Below, one piece after another: positions 34,986-46,522 of a DNA stretch of 64,000 nucleotides. A program made the translations under genes and the position numbers. A model generated the notes under the pieces. That model did no database searches. It was not told the DNA's origin and saw only the letters and a program-made list of their open reading frames with translations. Location: contig JAQFVV010012982.1 of the NCBI GenBank assembly GCA_028023455.1, forward strand, positions 122,001 to 186,000, given 5' to 3'. Each line of letters begins with the position of its first letter. Positions within the stretch are counted from its first letter, which is position 1. Source of the DNA: Epiperipatus broadwayi (taxonomy: Eukaryota > Onychophora > Udeonychophora > Euonychophora > Peripatidae).

Positions 34986-37900
34986 TAGATTTTACTGTAT
35001 ATCACTTTAAAATAAAAAAAAATTTAAAGATTGAAACAAAAACTTACTAAGATTGACAACATATCAAAAAACTGGTTAGGGTAATTATATTTAAGCATCT
35101 GAGATTTAAACATTTAATTAAAAAGTAATACAAAGCAGAAGGTTATTTGATTGTTTGTACTAATATATGATTTAAAGTTACTAAAAAAAACCAAATTAGT
35201 TTTTAATGATATTGTTGTATTAACAACCAATAAGAAATAATCCTTTTTTTTTCTGTGAGCTTATTGAATTTAATAAACGTTATTAAAATGGCTATTCATA
35301 AACAAGTTTTAATACTTTTAGCCTTTTATTGATACATTAAAAAATTTCCAAGACTAGATACTATCTAATTAGACTTTACAGCAAATTCAACACATGCATT
35401 GTCATTTATACTTAACAATCTGGTCCTCCAAAAAATTTGTGGCCATTTGCCTCTTCAATTAAACGTACATTTTTTGAAAAAATCAGCTTCACTATGAGAA
35501 TCTATATCAATCTTAAATTTTAGCTACTCCTTATCTACACCTGTTATGATCTGTTCATATATTGATAATTCATATATGCTGTGTATCTGAATTCAAATAT
35601 CAAAATTACAAAACATTTATTACTCCTACTATCTTGTGATTTTCTACCATTAATGATTTTTTACAATTATTTCAATGAATGATTTCCAAAGCATGGTAAT
35701 ATAGCCACATTACATGTGATAGGCTTTCTCACCTTTTTATAATTTTTCATTTTTTATTCAAGATAAGTGGATCCATAAAGAAAACTGTTTAACTTGAAAT
35801 CTTTGCTAAGATGAAATTCCTATTCAACATTTAGTTCTAAAATGACTCATGCAACCATTGCAGCTATATCCATTATTGCCTCATTAGTGACAAAGGCTTG
35901 GGTGCACAAAAGGAAAAAAATATCAAAGTCTGAATTGCTGTGCTTGTGAAGAAGAAAAATGTTATTGCAAATTGGCTAATTTTATTGTGACAATTAGAGC
36001 AGTGAGTTGATTGATAGCAAGAGTTCATGATGAACAGGTCCTATATTAATGTAAACTACTGCAAGCAGTAGTTATTTCAATATATTAAATATAATTAAAT
36101 AATCTATTCTACCCAAATGACAGAAATCAATAAAAATAAACAGAACAATGATTTCTTTTTTAATTTTCCAAACACATACTCACTCATTATAATACTTTTC
36201 AAAAGACACAATTAAAAAGTAGACATTATTTCCAATAAATCCCATAAACCTCCAACACTGGCATATAGTCAAAATTTCAAAAATAATCTAATCACTCAAG
36301 AAACTCACTATCTCAACTAATCCTTATCAGTATAATTTGTTTTTGTCTTAAATTTACTCATCTCTGGCAGTTAAACTACTTCTTTTAAAATAAGTTTAGG
36401 CAATTTACAATATTTAAAATCAAATTTAGATAATTTTTAAACAATTGTTAATGTTTGAGATTCTCAATAAAATATAATCTATCAATTACTGCATGTAAAT
36501 TCCATAATATGTATAGTGTAAGAAAAATTTTCTAATTAGATGCACTTGTAAAAGCACACAAAGTGTAATCATACTTGTCTCATCATAAATTATATTATGA
36601 ATCTGTATCTGATATCCTTTTCCTTTATATTGCTATAAAAATTATATCCAAAACTACATCTGGACAATAAAATTGAAACCTTCATATATATATATTGAAC
36701 CGGGTCCCTCTGAATAAACCTTATTGCTGCTAGGTTTAATAATTTTAAACATAACTATATATATATATCTTTTGGCTTTAATATCTAAATTTTCATGTCT
36801 CTTGATTTTAACTAAGCTTATTATCATGCTTAATATATACTTTCTTGGTAATTATTATTTCTCTTTAATACTATGGGAATGGACTGGCAATTCAAGCATA
36901 GTAGAATATCATTGATAGATTAACTATCAACTTTACCTATAGCCAGATTGAGATTATACAAATCACAGCCTATGATCATGTTTCTGGGCCATAGCACTCA
37001 TTGACTGCTATATCAACACCTTACATCCAGAGCACTTTATTTATTTTTGAGTATACAACTCTAGGCACCATCTGACCATATAAGTTATATAAGTCAGCAT
37101 GCTTGAACAACAGCATTTGAAATAATTCAAGCTAGCTCATACTCAGTATCAGGGGTACAGCACATTTATTTAACACATAAAAATAACTATACTCTTAAAT
37201 TAATGATGATTCAGTGACAAGAGAGAGAGAGTGAGAGAATAGACTAAATAATAATTAAACAAACATCAATATTTATTCGTGCACACATATTTAATGTAAC
37301 ATAATAGTATGGAAATTTACACATAAAATATATATTTAAATGATTAGTCAGGCTAAATTATGATAGTCCTTCATTAAAGTACATTTCATTTAAAATAAAG
37401 TGTCTAGACCATTTTTCCAAAGTATATTTACCCAGGTTTTTATTTGTGTGTATTTTCCATTGTTTTTGATTCAACTGGTTGGATTTTTGGTTCTCCACCA
37501 ATGACTTTATGGCTTTCCCTCCAGGTTTCTGTCAAACAGTAGCAGAGAGTATGTGGCTTGTTCTGTACATTGGTTCCAGGTAAGGACAGTTGATTTTTTG
37601 CTGAGGACTAGGGGCATGAAGCCCATCTACTCATCCTACAACTGCTTAGTAATGCATATTGCTAACTCTGACTGTATAACAAGAATCTAAACAGAATCCA
37701 AACTGAATAACAGTAGCAGCTGTGACTTTTTATACTTTTCCTTTCTCATTGTTTTAATTTCTTATCATTATTTTTAATTTTGATCATAATTTAAGTCTGT
37801 TTTTATTTATCTCTTACATTGCACATTATCTAAACTTTTTTCTTAGATTAATCTACTATCACTTTTATGAGATAGTTTACATGTTTTTTAATTAATTCAT

Positions 37901-38401
37901 TTATCAGTTTTACCCTTTTTTTTTAATCAACCAGTAATCTTTTAAACTAATTATATTTTCAAAAGTTTTCTTTTACAAACTAATTTTTATTCGGATTTTT
38001 CAGATTTACTTATTTTTATATGTTTTATTCTTTTAATTTCTTTTTAATTTATAAAAAGGAGAGGATGAGTTTTAAATCTTTTTATTTTAGATTCCCCCCC
38101 CCCCACTCTCAATACTAAAACTTCTATTTTAAAAGAAAAATATGATGCAATCTTTTGCTTTTGCAAAATTATGTTTTTTAAAACAAAGAAAACTACTCTA
38201 ATATATATTACATTTTTTTTCTATTTTCATTTCTATTAATAATTTAATCATTTATTTTAAGTTATAAATATGTAATGCTAGTATATGTGTTTGTTTCATA
38301 ACATATATATCACTAGCCTTACAATATATATATAGAAATATAATATTTTAATAGTTATTTTAGATGTAAATATTTCAATGTGTGGAGTTATCAATTTATA
38401 C
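34986..38401. other. Long AT-rich stretch, no recognised gene
   Basis: A less AT-rich patch at about 37480-37690 stands out and may be an old repeat, but no family was recognised on either strand. There is a short GAGAGAGAGTGAGAG tract at 37221-37235 and a C-run at 38095-38104. Nothing else is supportable. Confidence 0.45.
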
Positions 38402-38585
38402 TTACTCAATTAGCACTCAACCTAGAACAGAAGCTATTGAAAGCCAACTACCCAGGCCAAGAGATAAAGTGAAACTGTCAGGCTGATTGCATTCAAAAGA
38501 AGATCCTCCTTTTGAATAAAATCAGCCTGACAGTTTCACTTTAACTCTTAGCCTGTTTTGAGGTGAGTGCTTTCTAATCAAGTAA
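38402..38585. repeat. Foldback/MITE with near-perfect inner hairpin
   Basis: The outer arms TTACTCAATTAG...GCACTCAACCT and their mirror ending CTAATCAAGTAA enclose a 23-bp inner stem (38466-38488 with 38520-38542, AAAGTGAAACTGTCAGGC...). The inner stem continues into ATTCAAAAG/CTTTTGAAT. Such a structure could extrude as a cruciform. No coding content; the family is not otherwise present in the window. Confidence 0.75.
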
Positions 38586-38589
38586 TTAT

Positions 38590-38715
38590 AAATGGATAAT
38601 TCCACACAATGAAATATTCCACCTTTACTGTTAAAAGGAGATTTCCTTGACAACAGTTTGAAATTGTTGGTTGTTTTTAATATTGGAATTGTCTAAGTAT
38701 TGAGTGGTTTTAATG
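38590..38715 (-). repeat. Half copy of the 39.6-kb hairpin family
   Basis: TATTCCACCTTTACTGTTAA, then CCTTGACAACAGTTTGAAATTG, GGAATTGTCTAAG and a TAATGATATATATAT end match the right half of 39672-39790 and the reverse complement of 590-690. It abuts the 38402-38585 foldback directly. Confidence 0.65.
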
Positions 38716-39560
38716 ATATATATATATATTGAAGCTATGTGACTACAGAATAAGTTAATTTTGGAATTAATATAATATTTAAATAGCATTATTTCAATGT
38801 GAATACCAAACTTATTTATGTTGTATAAGAATTCTAGAATTAATTAAATTCTATTGATATATTTTTGTATATGCATTTGTTTTTACACATATGTCTAAAA
38901 AATATATAATTACATTTTATTAAATATTTAAAAAAATATTTAATTTATTGTTATATAAGAGTAGAATAATTTATTCAATTTTTATTTATGTAGACATATG
39001 TATAGAAACATATTTTTTAATCAATAAATTTGTTAGAATGATAGATTTAATATGGTCTTTGTAAATTTACTCATTACTGTTAGTAAAGTTTAGTTATAAA
39101 TATTAAAGCATACTATTAATTGTGAAACTTATTTAATTTATAGATTATAATAATAGAAGAAAGAAAAACAACCTGGACCTACTGATTTCCACTTAATAAC
39201 ATAAAATGTTGAAGATATATTATTTAAGCATGGTTAATATAAATAATACATTTTTATAAACATTACGTATTGTAAAGAATACTTCATCCAATAAAAAAAA
39301 GGAAGGAATAAAACATTTTATAACTCATGAAAAGTATTATGAAGGAAGAAATTTACTACATATTGTTATATATACAAAAACAGTTAAGAAATAATAAATT
39401 TTATATGGAGATATTTAAGTTAATAAATTAATGTATAATTAATCAAATATTTGACTTTTAAATATATATTTATATAATAAATATATTTTAATATATATTT
39501 CTATAAATGCTATCATGACAAATATATCATGTAAATGCATACATATACATATATCAGTAT
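38716..39560. other. AT-rich DNA, no recognised feature
   Basis: Nothing supportable was seen. Confidence 0.45.
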
Positions 39561-39561
39561 T

Positions 39562-39790
39562 ATAATGCTCAAGGCTAAATGAGTTTACAAGTAACTATTA
39601 CAAAACAATCAACACTTAGACAATCCCAGTATAGATAACAATCAACAATCTCAAACTGTTGTCAAGGCAACTATTCCACCTTTATTGTTAAAAGAAGGTT
39701 GCCTTGACAACAGTTTAAGATTGTTGATTGTTATCTATATTGGAATTGTTTAAGTGTTGACTGGTTTCTAATGGTGAAATATACATATAT
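39562..39790. repeat. MITE-like hairpin with about 65-bp arms
   Basis: Left arm 39607-39671 and right arm 39698-39762 are nearly perfect reverse complements (AATCAACACTTAGACAATCC to GTTGTCAAGGCAAC and back). A 26-nt loop, containing TATTCCACCTTTATTGTT, separates them. Related copies lie at 580-925 and 38590-38715. No coding capacity. Confidence 0.8.
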
Positions 39791-41480
39791 GTATAATAGT
39801 TTTGTCAAAAAATATAATGGTCAGAATTTAATATTGTATAACAATAAAATATTTAAAGAAATTCCAAAGATGTTATTTTGCAATTCATGTTATTTTCATA
39901 ATATATGTGTTTGAAAATGTTTAATGGGTAAGAAATGCATATAGCTACATGATAAAAAAGAAAATAATTTAGTATTGGTAAAAAGAAGGTTAACTGAATT
40001 CCTGTAGTAATGGTAAAATGCTCACTCATGTTTTAATGTTTTATGTCTTTTTATTAATCTAAGTTAAACTTCATAACTTATAATAAAAGGAAATAATATT
40101 AAATAAAATATTGCTCATCATAAAAGAAACAAATTGGAGTTATAGGAATTAAAAAGTAACAAAAAATTATCAAATTATTAAAATTAATAATTAAATGGGT
40201 TTTGTTTCAAAACAAATTTAAATTTGTAAAACAGCAATATTTTTTTAACCATTTTTTTTCTTCTTTGTATTTTTTGATTTTAATTGTTCTTAATCAGAGA
40301 TTTATTGAAATGGATTAGGTAAGTTTTGGTGGTCATCAGCTGGAATGTGTTGAACAATGTATTTTTTAATAAATATTTTTTTTTCTGATAAGCACTGATG
40401 GGGAGTTATAAAGGGCTATGATAAAGAATGGATGACAGAGCATATTTTTTATTTGAGAGAATGGATATTGCTATACTATAGAAGGAGATTCATCATTGAA
40501 CAGCATATGGTTCACTGCAGGTTTCTGTATTGAAGCCTGTGCAACAAGATATACACACTGGTAAGAGTAATATTTTTATTATTATCAAAATTCATGAAAT
40601 GGCCAAATTTGCTTTGGGTTTATACCTTAATATTTGTGGATAGATTTACCCAGTAGGAATTCATCTCCACTCTAGCATGTAAGCTCCATGGATGAGAAAG
40701 TTTACAAGATTCAGCCTAGTTTTAAAAGAACATGACATTCATCATCATTTGAAAGAAATGTGATTACCTTTTTCATAAATTGGAATCACCATTGTTCACT
40801 TTCTACAAAATTATATCTGTCAATAAATTATAAAAGAAAAAACAAAAGACAACTTAATAGACTGTGTTATTTATTTGCAAGCCAAAAAAAAAAAAAAAAA
40901 ACATGGATTATTAAATCGATTTTTTATTTGTTTTCCAGTCAAAGTAAGGAAAACCAAGAATAACTTAAGATTTTTTTATTAATTTGCCAAACACAAATAA
41001 AATAAAAACAAGGATTATTAAATCAACTTTTTATTTATCAGCCATTCAAAATAAAAACAATAAAGATAAATAAACCAACTTTTTATGTATTTGCTTGAAA
41101 TAAAAAAACTAAAACAGACTTAATCATTTATCAATAGCTTAGATAAGTAAGACTGTTTTGTGTATATATCACATGACAAAATTTTATTAATATCATATAT
41201 TCATGAATTAATATTTATTTAGATATGTGTTGCTTATATTTAATACTAATGCAGTTTACCCTGAAAATGTATTACATGTTTGTCTGTTCAGTATAATATT
41301 ATTTATATATTGATTATATTTATATGTATCATTAAAATATTGATCAGGCATGGAAGAAGAAAAAAATATTTTAGTTTACATTAGTAATATTTGAATACAT
41401 GTATATAATATAAATAATTAAGCTTTAGATAAAATGAAAATACACACAGAAAACATTTTTTAAATAATATTTAGCTTTAT
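39791..41480. other. AT-rich DNA, no recognised gene
   Basis: From 40810 to 41110 there are loose repeats of an AAAACAAnGATTATTAAATC-type unit, suggesting a decayed short tandem array. No genes were seen. Confidence 0.4.
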
Positions 41481-41484
41481 TATT

Positions 41485-41892
41485 GCCTAGCTTGCTTTCC
41501 ATTCATGGTGCTTCATCACTTAACCAATTTTACAATAACTCTAAAGACACTACCAAACGAATTGGCACATCAAATGATTTATAGAATTAAAAGCAGTCAA
41601 TCAGCTTGCAATGCTGCATATTATGGGAAGTCAAGGACTAACTTTTCAACAAGACTTGCCTGACACATATATTTATATATTAATGCCCTCAGAGACAAAG
41701 AACACTTCAAAATTTACAGACCATGACCAGAAAACTGGTCATAGAGTCAAGCTAATAAAAGCAGAGATAGTGTACATACATATAGAAGATAGAAAGCAGA
41801 AGATTAAAGAAGCATGTGCAATAGCTGGTGACTGTTTTTCTATTAACGAAAAAGAAACAAGGCTACTCATTCCAAAGAAGTGGACTATTTGA
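41485..41892 (+). pseudogene. PLE 3' fragment: GIY-YIG domain remnant
   Basis: Near 41605 one frame reads CNAAYYGKSRTNFSTRLA, the GIY-YIG core of the 32-kb PLE type. After a frameshift, another frame (41611-41892) gives DHDQKTGHRVKLIKAE and KQKIKEACAIAGDCFSINEKETRLL. The latter matches KRKIKEALFISRDSDAINRKDTCF in the 32-kb element. No RT is present. Upstream, 41490-41525 (minus) carries GTGATGAAGCACC and GGAAAGC, vaguely hammerhead-like. A strongly truncated, frame-broken copy. Confidence 0.72.
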
Positions 41893-42386
41893 ATATTCAA
41901 TTTTGAATTTTAAATTAAAATTGAATATGTGAACAGTTAATTAAACACTGATATAAAGAACTATTTAATTACACCACTATATGCCATGAATATGATATAG
42001 TAAAAATATATTGAAAACCTACTAGGCAGTAATAAAGCTAAATATTATTTAAAAAACTACCTTTTCTGTATGTATTTTCATTTTACCAGATATTACGTTT
42101 ACAATATTCAAATATGTTTAAAAATACATATATACAAGCAACAAAGATTACAAATTATAAAATTATTATATAAAAGCCTTTTTCGGCAAATTATGTTTTT
42201 TTTGCCCTTTTCAATATGTCTCCACGATTTAAAGCACATACAGTGACATCTATATCAATACATGAGAGAAGATAGATAAACAAATGGATATCTGACATGA
42301 TCTATTATGTGTTTTTTTCCCCCTCAATTCTACTACAAAATTACTCTGTTATATATATTGAATGGATATATATCCACATATATTAA

Positions 42387-43567
42387 TTAATTAACTATCC
42401 ATTCTTTATCCATTAACCACTTATTATTTAACTTAATGGATGTTTTGTATATATTCATACAGTTGTTTTTATTATACATGATGTAGTTTGTTTCATATAT
42501 TTTACGTCTATTAACATTTTTAATATAATCAAGAACACTTATATTATCAATACAATTTATTTTATGTCCATACTGCAAATAATGAACATATAACGCAGAT
42601 CTATCATCTTTCCTAGCAATAGCATCATTGTGTTCTTTAGCTCTTTCTCCCAATTGCTTTGACGTCTGGCCATAGTAAATCATATTACAAAAATTACATC
42701 TAATTTTATAAACCATTCCTCTCTTGTATTTTATATTATCTTTCATTCTACAATTAGTTATCAATTTATCCAAATTTTTGCTATTAGCCCATCCCACGTT
42801 AATGTTTTTATCTATATAATTTTTACTTTTTTTATTTAATATATTATATACACTAGGCAAATATGAAATTTTTATCCACTTCTTTTGTTTATTAGTCCTA
42901 CATCTATTATTATTCGTGCTATTTACTCCATGTTGTGAAAATATATTGTCAATACTATGCACTGCATATCCATATCCCATATATGTTTGTTTAAATTTAT
43001 CCTTCTGTAACATAGCAATATTTCTATCTGTATTAAATCTATCGTTCTTATATTTAAAATTCTTAATTACACTCATCTTTTGTATCCATGGTTGTTTTGA
43101 ATCAATTGATATAATTTTCCTTAATTTATAATCTTTAATAAAATGCTTAATTATAATATCATTATTTTGATTTAAAATAATTTCAATATCTAAATACCTT
43201 ATTTCATTATCAATTTCTTTCATAGTAAACCTAATATTATCAACATTATTATTAAATTGTTTATATAATTTATATATTGCCCTCTTATTACCAATTATCA
43301 AACTATCATCTACGTATCTAAAATAATGTAGTACTTCTTTTTTAATTATACTGCCTTTTATAATATTGATTTCCATGTCATTAATGAACATAGATGCCAT
43401 AAGCCCACTAATTACGCATCCCATTACCCATCCCTTATTTATACTCCAATATTCATTATTATATTTAAAATATAAACTATTATTTATTAGGTTCAATGCT
43501 TCATTTATAATACTAATTATGCTATTATCATTGATATATAGAGATAAAGCCTTTATGACGACACTAA
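42387..43567 (-). pseudogene. PLE RT C-terminal half and GIY-YIG, inverted truncated copy
   Basis: The frame is open from the junction at 43567 to TAA at 42387. It contains RT motif B (GWVMGCVISG), motif C (YFRYVDDSLIIG, intact), and a GIY-YIG domain with a Cys pair (CNFC), IYYGQTSKQLGERAKEH and HYLQYGHKIN. All catalytic landmarks are preserved, whereas the plus copy has R for G in motif B and M for T after YYGQ. It lacks a start codon and the N-terminal half, so it is not functional alone. It shows that the plus copy lost two bases near 45013. Confidence 0.88.
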
Positions 43568-43672
43568 TGCTTGTATATATGTATTTTTAAACATATTTGA
43601 ATATTGTATACTTGAAGTGCAACATAAAAAAAGAATTGGTTTTAATTCTGATTCTTTTTCTGTATAGTATTT
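43568..43672 (+). repeat. PLE internal terminal repeat (direct copy of 46411-46509)
   Basis: Both copies run GCTTGTATATATG, TTTTTAAACATATTTG, then TACTTGAAGTGCAAC, GAATTGGTTTTAATTC and TTTTTCTGTATA. This copy forms the 5' leader of the full element, at the junction with the inverted copy. Confidence 0.85.
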
Positions 43673-43724
43673 TCGATATTATTTATAACGTTACTTTTGA
43701 ATTAATACTGCGGTTGTTTGGGAT

Positions 43725-44534
43725 ATGGAGCATTTATGGAAATATATGAGAGATAATTTGGATACGATTGATTTGATGAAGGTAAAGAAATTAACTAAAT
43801 TATGTTTACATATGGAAAAAATAAAAGGTCAATTATCATATTTAAATAATTGTAAATTACATAAGATTATGCCTAAAGCATGTATAATTAACGTTAGAAG
43901 GAATAAGAAGATCTCAAATAATAATAGATTAATATATAAATTGGAGAATTATTTGTTGCAGACTTTTATAAATGAAAAATACTACATTTTTAAAAGAAGT
44001 TTGGATAGATTTAGAAGCTTAAATAAAATTATAAAACCAATATTAGAAAGGATAAATGTCTGGGATAATTTCAAAGCTTTCTTAAATAATTATCGTAATA
44101 AATGGTATTATAAAATACACCTTAAATATACTAAAAAATGGGAATGGCTGATTAATAAATTTTCCACTAATAGATCATGCAGATATGATCATATTCAGAA
44201 ATCTTATAAATCTATGGAATATAAAAAACATGTTTCAGACAATTTTGTAAATTTAACGGACTATAAATTTTCACGTGAACAAAGTAATTTGCTGAGTAAA
44301 AATCCATCATTTATCCCATTTATAGACAAAGATATAAAGAAGAGGATTATAACAGACATTGAATTGGCACATATTTCATACGGGGAGAAAAAGAAATTAC
44401 ATTGTGTTTTAAATAGACATTTATACGAACTTAATATTTCTAATAGGGATTATAACTACAGAAAAATAATAAACGAAATTAGATATATATGTAATGGCTC
44501 TGGGATTGTAATAAGTAAAGAAGATTTGTTGTAA
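43725..44534 (+). pseudogene. PLE N-terminal region (269 codons)
   Basis: This is the Lys/Asn/Ile-rich N-terminal domain preceding the RT. LNNCKLHKIMPKACII near residues 39-54 and NFVNLTDYKFSREQSNLLSK near residue 170 match the conserved upstream blocks of PLE polyproteins. CNGSGIVISKEDL near the end stands where most PLEs have the DKG motif. The frame ends at TAA 44532-44534, overlapping ATG 44534 of the next frame (TAATG). Homology continues directly across, so a single -1 shift joins them. This may be a mutation, but a recoding or reinitiation site cannot be excluded. The start ATG lies about 50 bp after the terminal repeat. Confidence 0.82.
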
Positions 44535-45019
44535 TGTACGCTAAGGACTATAATGATAGAATAGATAGTGTAATAAAAAATGAGGGGTATAGTAGATTAT
44601 CTAAAGATCCTACAAATAATATAAAAAATAAATATGTAAAATTGTTAAAAAAGATGAAGCTTAATAACATTATAAGTGATAATCAATATTATTCTTTATA
44701 TCCTAATTCATATGAGAACCCATATATATTTTGTAAGGTAAAAACGCATAAGGAAGATAACCCTTTAAGATTATTGTTTAATTTTAGCAATTTCATTTTA
44801 CATAAATTTTGTAAATATTTAAACAAATGGATAGCTGATATTATTGGTTATGGACAATATTGTATAAAAAATACAGAGGCTATTATTGATAAATTAAATA
44901 TGATGAATATAAATAGAAACCACAGTATTTTTGTGATGGACATAGAATCGATGTACCCTAGTATCCCTAGAATTAAAAGCATTAGTATTGTCATAAAGGT
45001 TTTATCTCTATATCAATGA
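44534..45019 (+). pseudogene. PLE reverse transcriptase, motif A part
   Basis: YSLYPNSYENPYIFCKVKTH and PLRLLFNFS correspond to the finger blocks of PLE RTs. FVMDIESMYPSIP near residues 133-145 is motif A with its catalytic Asp. The frame ends at TGA 45017. The inverted sister copy reads LSLYINDNSIISI where this copy has LSLYQ-stop, which identifies a 2-bp loss (TA) near 45013. Confidence 0.85.
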
Positions 45020-45050
45020 TAATAGCATAATTAGTATTATAAATGAAGCA

Positions 45051-46160
45051 TTGAAACTAATAAATAATAGTTTATATTTTAAATATAATAATGAATATTG
45101 GAGTATAAATAAGAGATGGGTAATGGGATGCGCAATTAGTGGGCTTATGGCATCTATGTTCATTAATGACATGGAAATCAATATTATAAAAGGCAGTATA
45201 ATTAAAAAAGAAGTACTACATTATTTTAGATACGTAGATGATAGTTTGATAATTGGTAATAAGAGGGCAATATATAAATTATATAAACAATTTAATAATA
45301 ATGTTGATAATATTAGGTTTACTATGAAAGAAATTGATAATGAAATAAGGTATTTAGATATTGAAATTATTTTAAATCAAAATAATGATATTATAATTAA
45401 GCATTTTATTAAAGATTATAAATTAAAGAAAATTATATCAATTGATTCAAAACAACCATGGATACAAAAGATGAGTGTAATTAAGAATTTTAAATATAAG
45501 AACGATAGATTTAATACAGATAGAAATATTGCTATGTTACAGAAGGATAAATTTAAACAAACATATATGGGATATGGATATGCAGCGCATAGTATTGACA
45601 ATATATTTTCACAACATGGAGTAAATAGCACGGATAATAATAGATGTAGGACTAATAAACAAAAGAAGTGGATAAAAATTTCATATTTGCCTAGTGTATA
45701 TAATATATTAAATAAAAAAAGTAAAAATTATATAGATAAAAACATTAACATGGGGTGGGCTAATAGCAAAAATTTGGATAAATTGATAACTAATTGTAGA
45801 ATGAAAGATGATATAAAATATAAGAGAGGAATGGTTTATAAAATTAGATGTAAGTTTTGTAATATGATTTACTATGGCCAGATGTCAAAGCAATTGGGAG
45901 AAAGAGCTAAAGAACACAATGATGCTATTGCTAGGAAAGATGATAGATCTGCATTATATGTTCATTATTTGCAGTATGGACATAAAATAAATTGTATTGA
46001 TAATATAAGTGTTCTTGATTATATTAAAAATGTTAATAGACGTAAAATATATGAAACAAACTACATCATGTATAATAAAAACAACTGTATGAATATATAC
46101 AAAACATCCATTAAGTTAAATAATAAGTGGTTAATGGATAAAGAATGGATAGTTAATTAA
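45051..46160 (+). pseudogene. PLE RT C-terminal half and GIY-YIG endonuclease
   Basis: Motif B is altered (KRWVMGCAISG, R replacing G). Motif C YFRYVDDSLIIG near residue 60 is intact. The thumb region is followed by a Cys pair (CKFC), IYYGQMSKQLGERAKEH and HYLQYGHK, the GIY-YIG nuclease that nicks the target. The frame ends at TAA 46160. The ATG at 45051 is incidental, because the frame continues upstream of it after the 2-bp deletion. Confidence 0.88.
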
Positions 46161-46410
46161 TTAATATATGTGGATATATATCCATTCAATATATATAACA
46201 GAGTAATTTTGTAGTAGAATTGAGGGAAAAAAAAATCACATAATAGATCATGTCAGATATCCATTTGTTTATCTATCTTCTCTCATGTATTGATATAGAT
46301 GTCACTGTATAAGCTTTAAATTGTGGAGACATATTGAAAAGGGCAAAAAAAAAAACATAATTTGCCGAAAAAGGCTTTTATATAATAATTTTATGATTTG
46401 TAATCTTTGT

Positions 46411-46509
46411 TGCTTGTATATATGTATTTTTAAACATATTTGAATATTGTATACTTGAAGTGCAACATAAAAAAAGAATTGGTTTTAATTCTGATTCTTT
46501 TTCTGTATA
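46411..46509 (+). repeat. PLE 3' terminal repeat
   Basis: This is the direct copy of 43568-43672. Its first roughly 40 bp also appear inverted at the left end of the insertion (42103-42145). It ends exactly at the TSD. Confidence 0.85.
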
Positions 46510-46522
46510 ATATTACGTTTAC

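Larger units (their letters stand above)
42103..46509 (+). mobile_element. 4.4-kb Penelope-like insertion: full copy plus inverted 5'-truncated copy
   Basis: ATATTACGTTTAC flanks the unit at 42090-42102 and 46510-46522, so the entire head-to-head structure behaves as a single insertion. Left part 42103-43567 is a minus-strand copy truncated in the RT between motif A and motif B. Right part 43568-46509 is a plus-strand copy with a full N terminus, RT and GIY-YIG. The two arms (about 1.46 kb each) are nearly identical, with roughly ten amino-acid differences in 369 residues. About 100 bp starting GCTTGTATATATG occur as a direct repeat at 43568-43672 and 46411-46509. The coding region is much more AT-rich than the 32-kb PLE and is a distinct lineage. 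Confidence 0.92.
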
